A DNA stretch of 6,639 nt, taken from Bacteroidota bacterium (GTDB lineage Bacteria > Bacteroidota > Bacteroidia > Flavobacteriales_D > Crocinitomicaceae). The DNA is taken from contig JAJRQP010000339.1 of assembly GCA_024280195.1 (NCBI GenBank), positions 1-6,639 of the forward strand. Direction: 5' to 3'. Below are positions 6,238 through 6,639 of the stretch, in pieces. A program made the translations under genes and the position numbers. The notes under the pieces are model-generated. The model did no database searches and was not told where the DNA came from. It saw only the letters and a list, made by a program, of their open reading frames with translations. The first letter of the stretch is position 1. Each line of letters starts with the position of its first letter.

Positions 6238-6639
6238 TTATTTCACCAACTCCATTTCTTCAATTAAGTTAGTTGCACCGAAGCACTTATCAACCAACCA
6301 TAAAGTATAACGAATATCCAATGAAATCGTACGTTGAATGTTTGGTTCAAAATAGATGTCACCAGACATTGCCTCCCAGTTACCATCGAATGCAGTACCA
6401 ATCAAATGACCGTCTCCATTGATTACTGGAGAACCAGAGTTCCCACCTGTAATATCATTATTCGATAAGAAGTTAACTGTTAAGTTTCCATTCTTGTCAG
6501 CGTATTGACCGTAGTCTTTCTTTTGCCAAGTAGCTTTGATTTTCGGATGAACCACAAACTCAGGAACAGATGGATCTTCTTTTTGCATCACTCCGTCAAT
6601 AGTTGTTACATAGTCATACGAAACTGCATCTTTTGGATC
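6238..6639 (-). CDS. S46-family dipeptidyl-peptidase, C-terminal part (DPP7-like), 5' end outside window
   Basis: The minus-strand frame is open from the window edge to TAA at 6238-6240, giving the last 133 residues; full-length S46 enzymes are around 700 residues. The segment NDITGGNSGSPV contains the chymotrypsin-like nucleophile, the Ser of GNS, with its codon at 6436-6438. It is followed by FDGNWEAMSGDI, typical of the family. The Gly in FDGNWE (codon 6382-6384) lies 18 residues after the catalytic Ser. In characterised S46 enzymes this S1-site position is Gly in DPP7 and Arg in DPP11, so a preference for hydrophobic P1 residues is inferred. The catalytic His and Asp and the signal peptide would be upstream, outside the window. 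S46 enzymes act in the periplasm or at the surface, releasing dipeptides. The C-terminus shows no type IX sorting domain. An in-frame GTG/ATG near 6586-6591 is internal, because family-like sequence (YDYVTTIDG) continues upstream of it. Confidence 0.93.
   Translation of the reverse strand, partial: DPKDAVSYDYVTTIDGVMQKEDPSVPEFVVHPKIKATWQKKDYGQYADKNGNLTVNFLSNNDITGGNSGSPVINGDGHLIGTAFDGNWEAMSGDIYFEPNIQRTISLDIRYTLWLVDKCFGATNLIEEMELVK

Noticed and set aside
6586..6591. GTG/ATG pair on the minus strand as the start of a short 117-residue protein
   Set aside because: The frame stays open to the window edge and the upstream residues (DPKDAVSYDYVTTIDG) look like S46 family sequence, so these codons are internal.

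Overview
The window looks like a stretch of core chromosome from an AT-rich member of the Bacteroidota, most likely a flavobacterium-like lineage. The evidence is a PorT-type component of the type IX secretion system, a family-S46 dipeptidyl-peptidase, menaquinone-type MenG/UbiE, AT-rich codon use and the lack of strong Shine-Dalgarno sequences. The genus cannot be fixed from sequence reading alone.

Layout. Positions 1-5868 carry a compact plus-strand gene run: the last codons of an unidentified gene (1-36), a stand-alone heptose-7-phosphate kinase of the RfaE domain I type (36-1019), a TrkH/KtrB-family potassium transporter with an extra N-terminal four-helix membrane module (1022-2851), the demethylmenaquinone methyltransferase MenG/UbiE (2858-3592), PorT (3626-4336) and a COG2509-type FAD-dependent oxidoreductase (4336-5868). 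Junctions are a TAATG stop/start overlap at 34-38, a gap of 2 nt, a gap of 6 nt, a gap of 33 nt and a second TAATG overlap at 4334-4338. I see no internal terminator or convincing promoter, so this is probably one operon. Positions 5869-6237 are non-coding between convergent genes and hold strong secondary structure: a 9-bp hairpin, a 134-nt long imperfect palindrome, a smaller inverted repeat with internal direct repeats, and an intrinsic terminator. Positions 6238-6639 hold the C-terminal part of a minus-strand S46 peptidase whose 5' end lies beyond the window.

How the genes relate. The operon is mostly cell-envelope and membrane-energetics housekeeping: lipopolysaccharide heptose precursor, potassium uptake, respiratory quinone and the secretion translocon. 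The genes share no single pathway, but MenG next to PorT is, from memory, a recurring arrangement in Bacteroidota. The S46 peptidase is an exported enzyme used for peptide nutrition; its S1-site glycine points to a DPP7-like preference for hydrophobic P1 residues. I found no clear sign of an undescribed defence or mobile system. The most unusual items are the structured convergent intergenic region and the extra N-terminal module of the potassium transporter.
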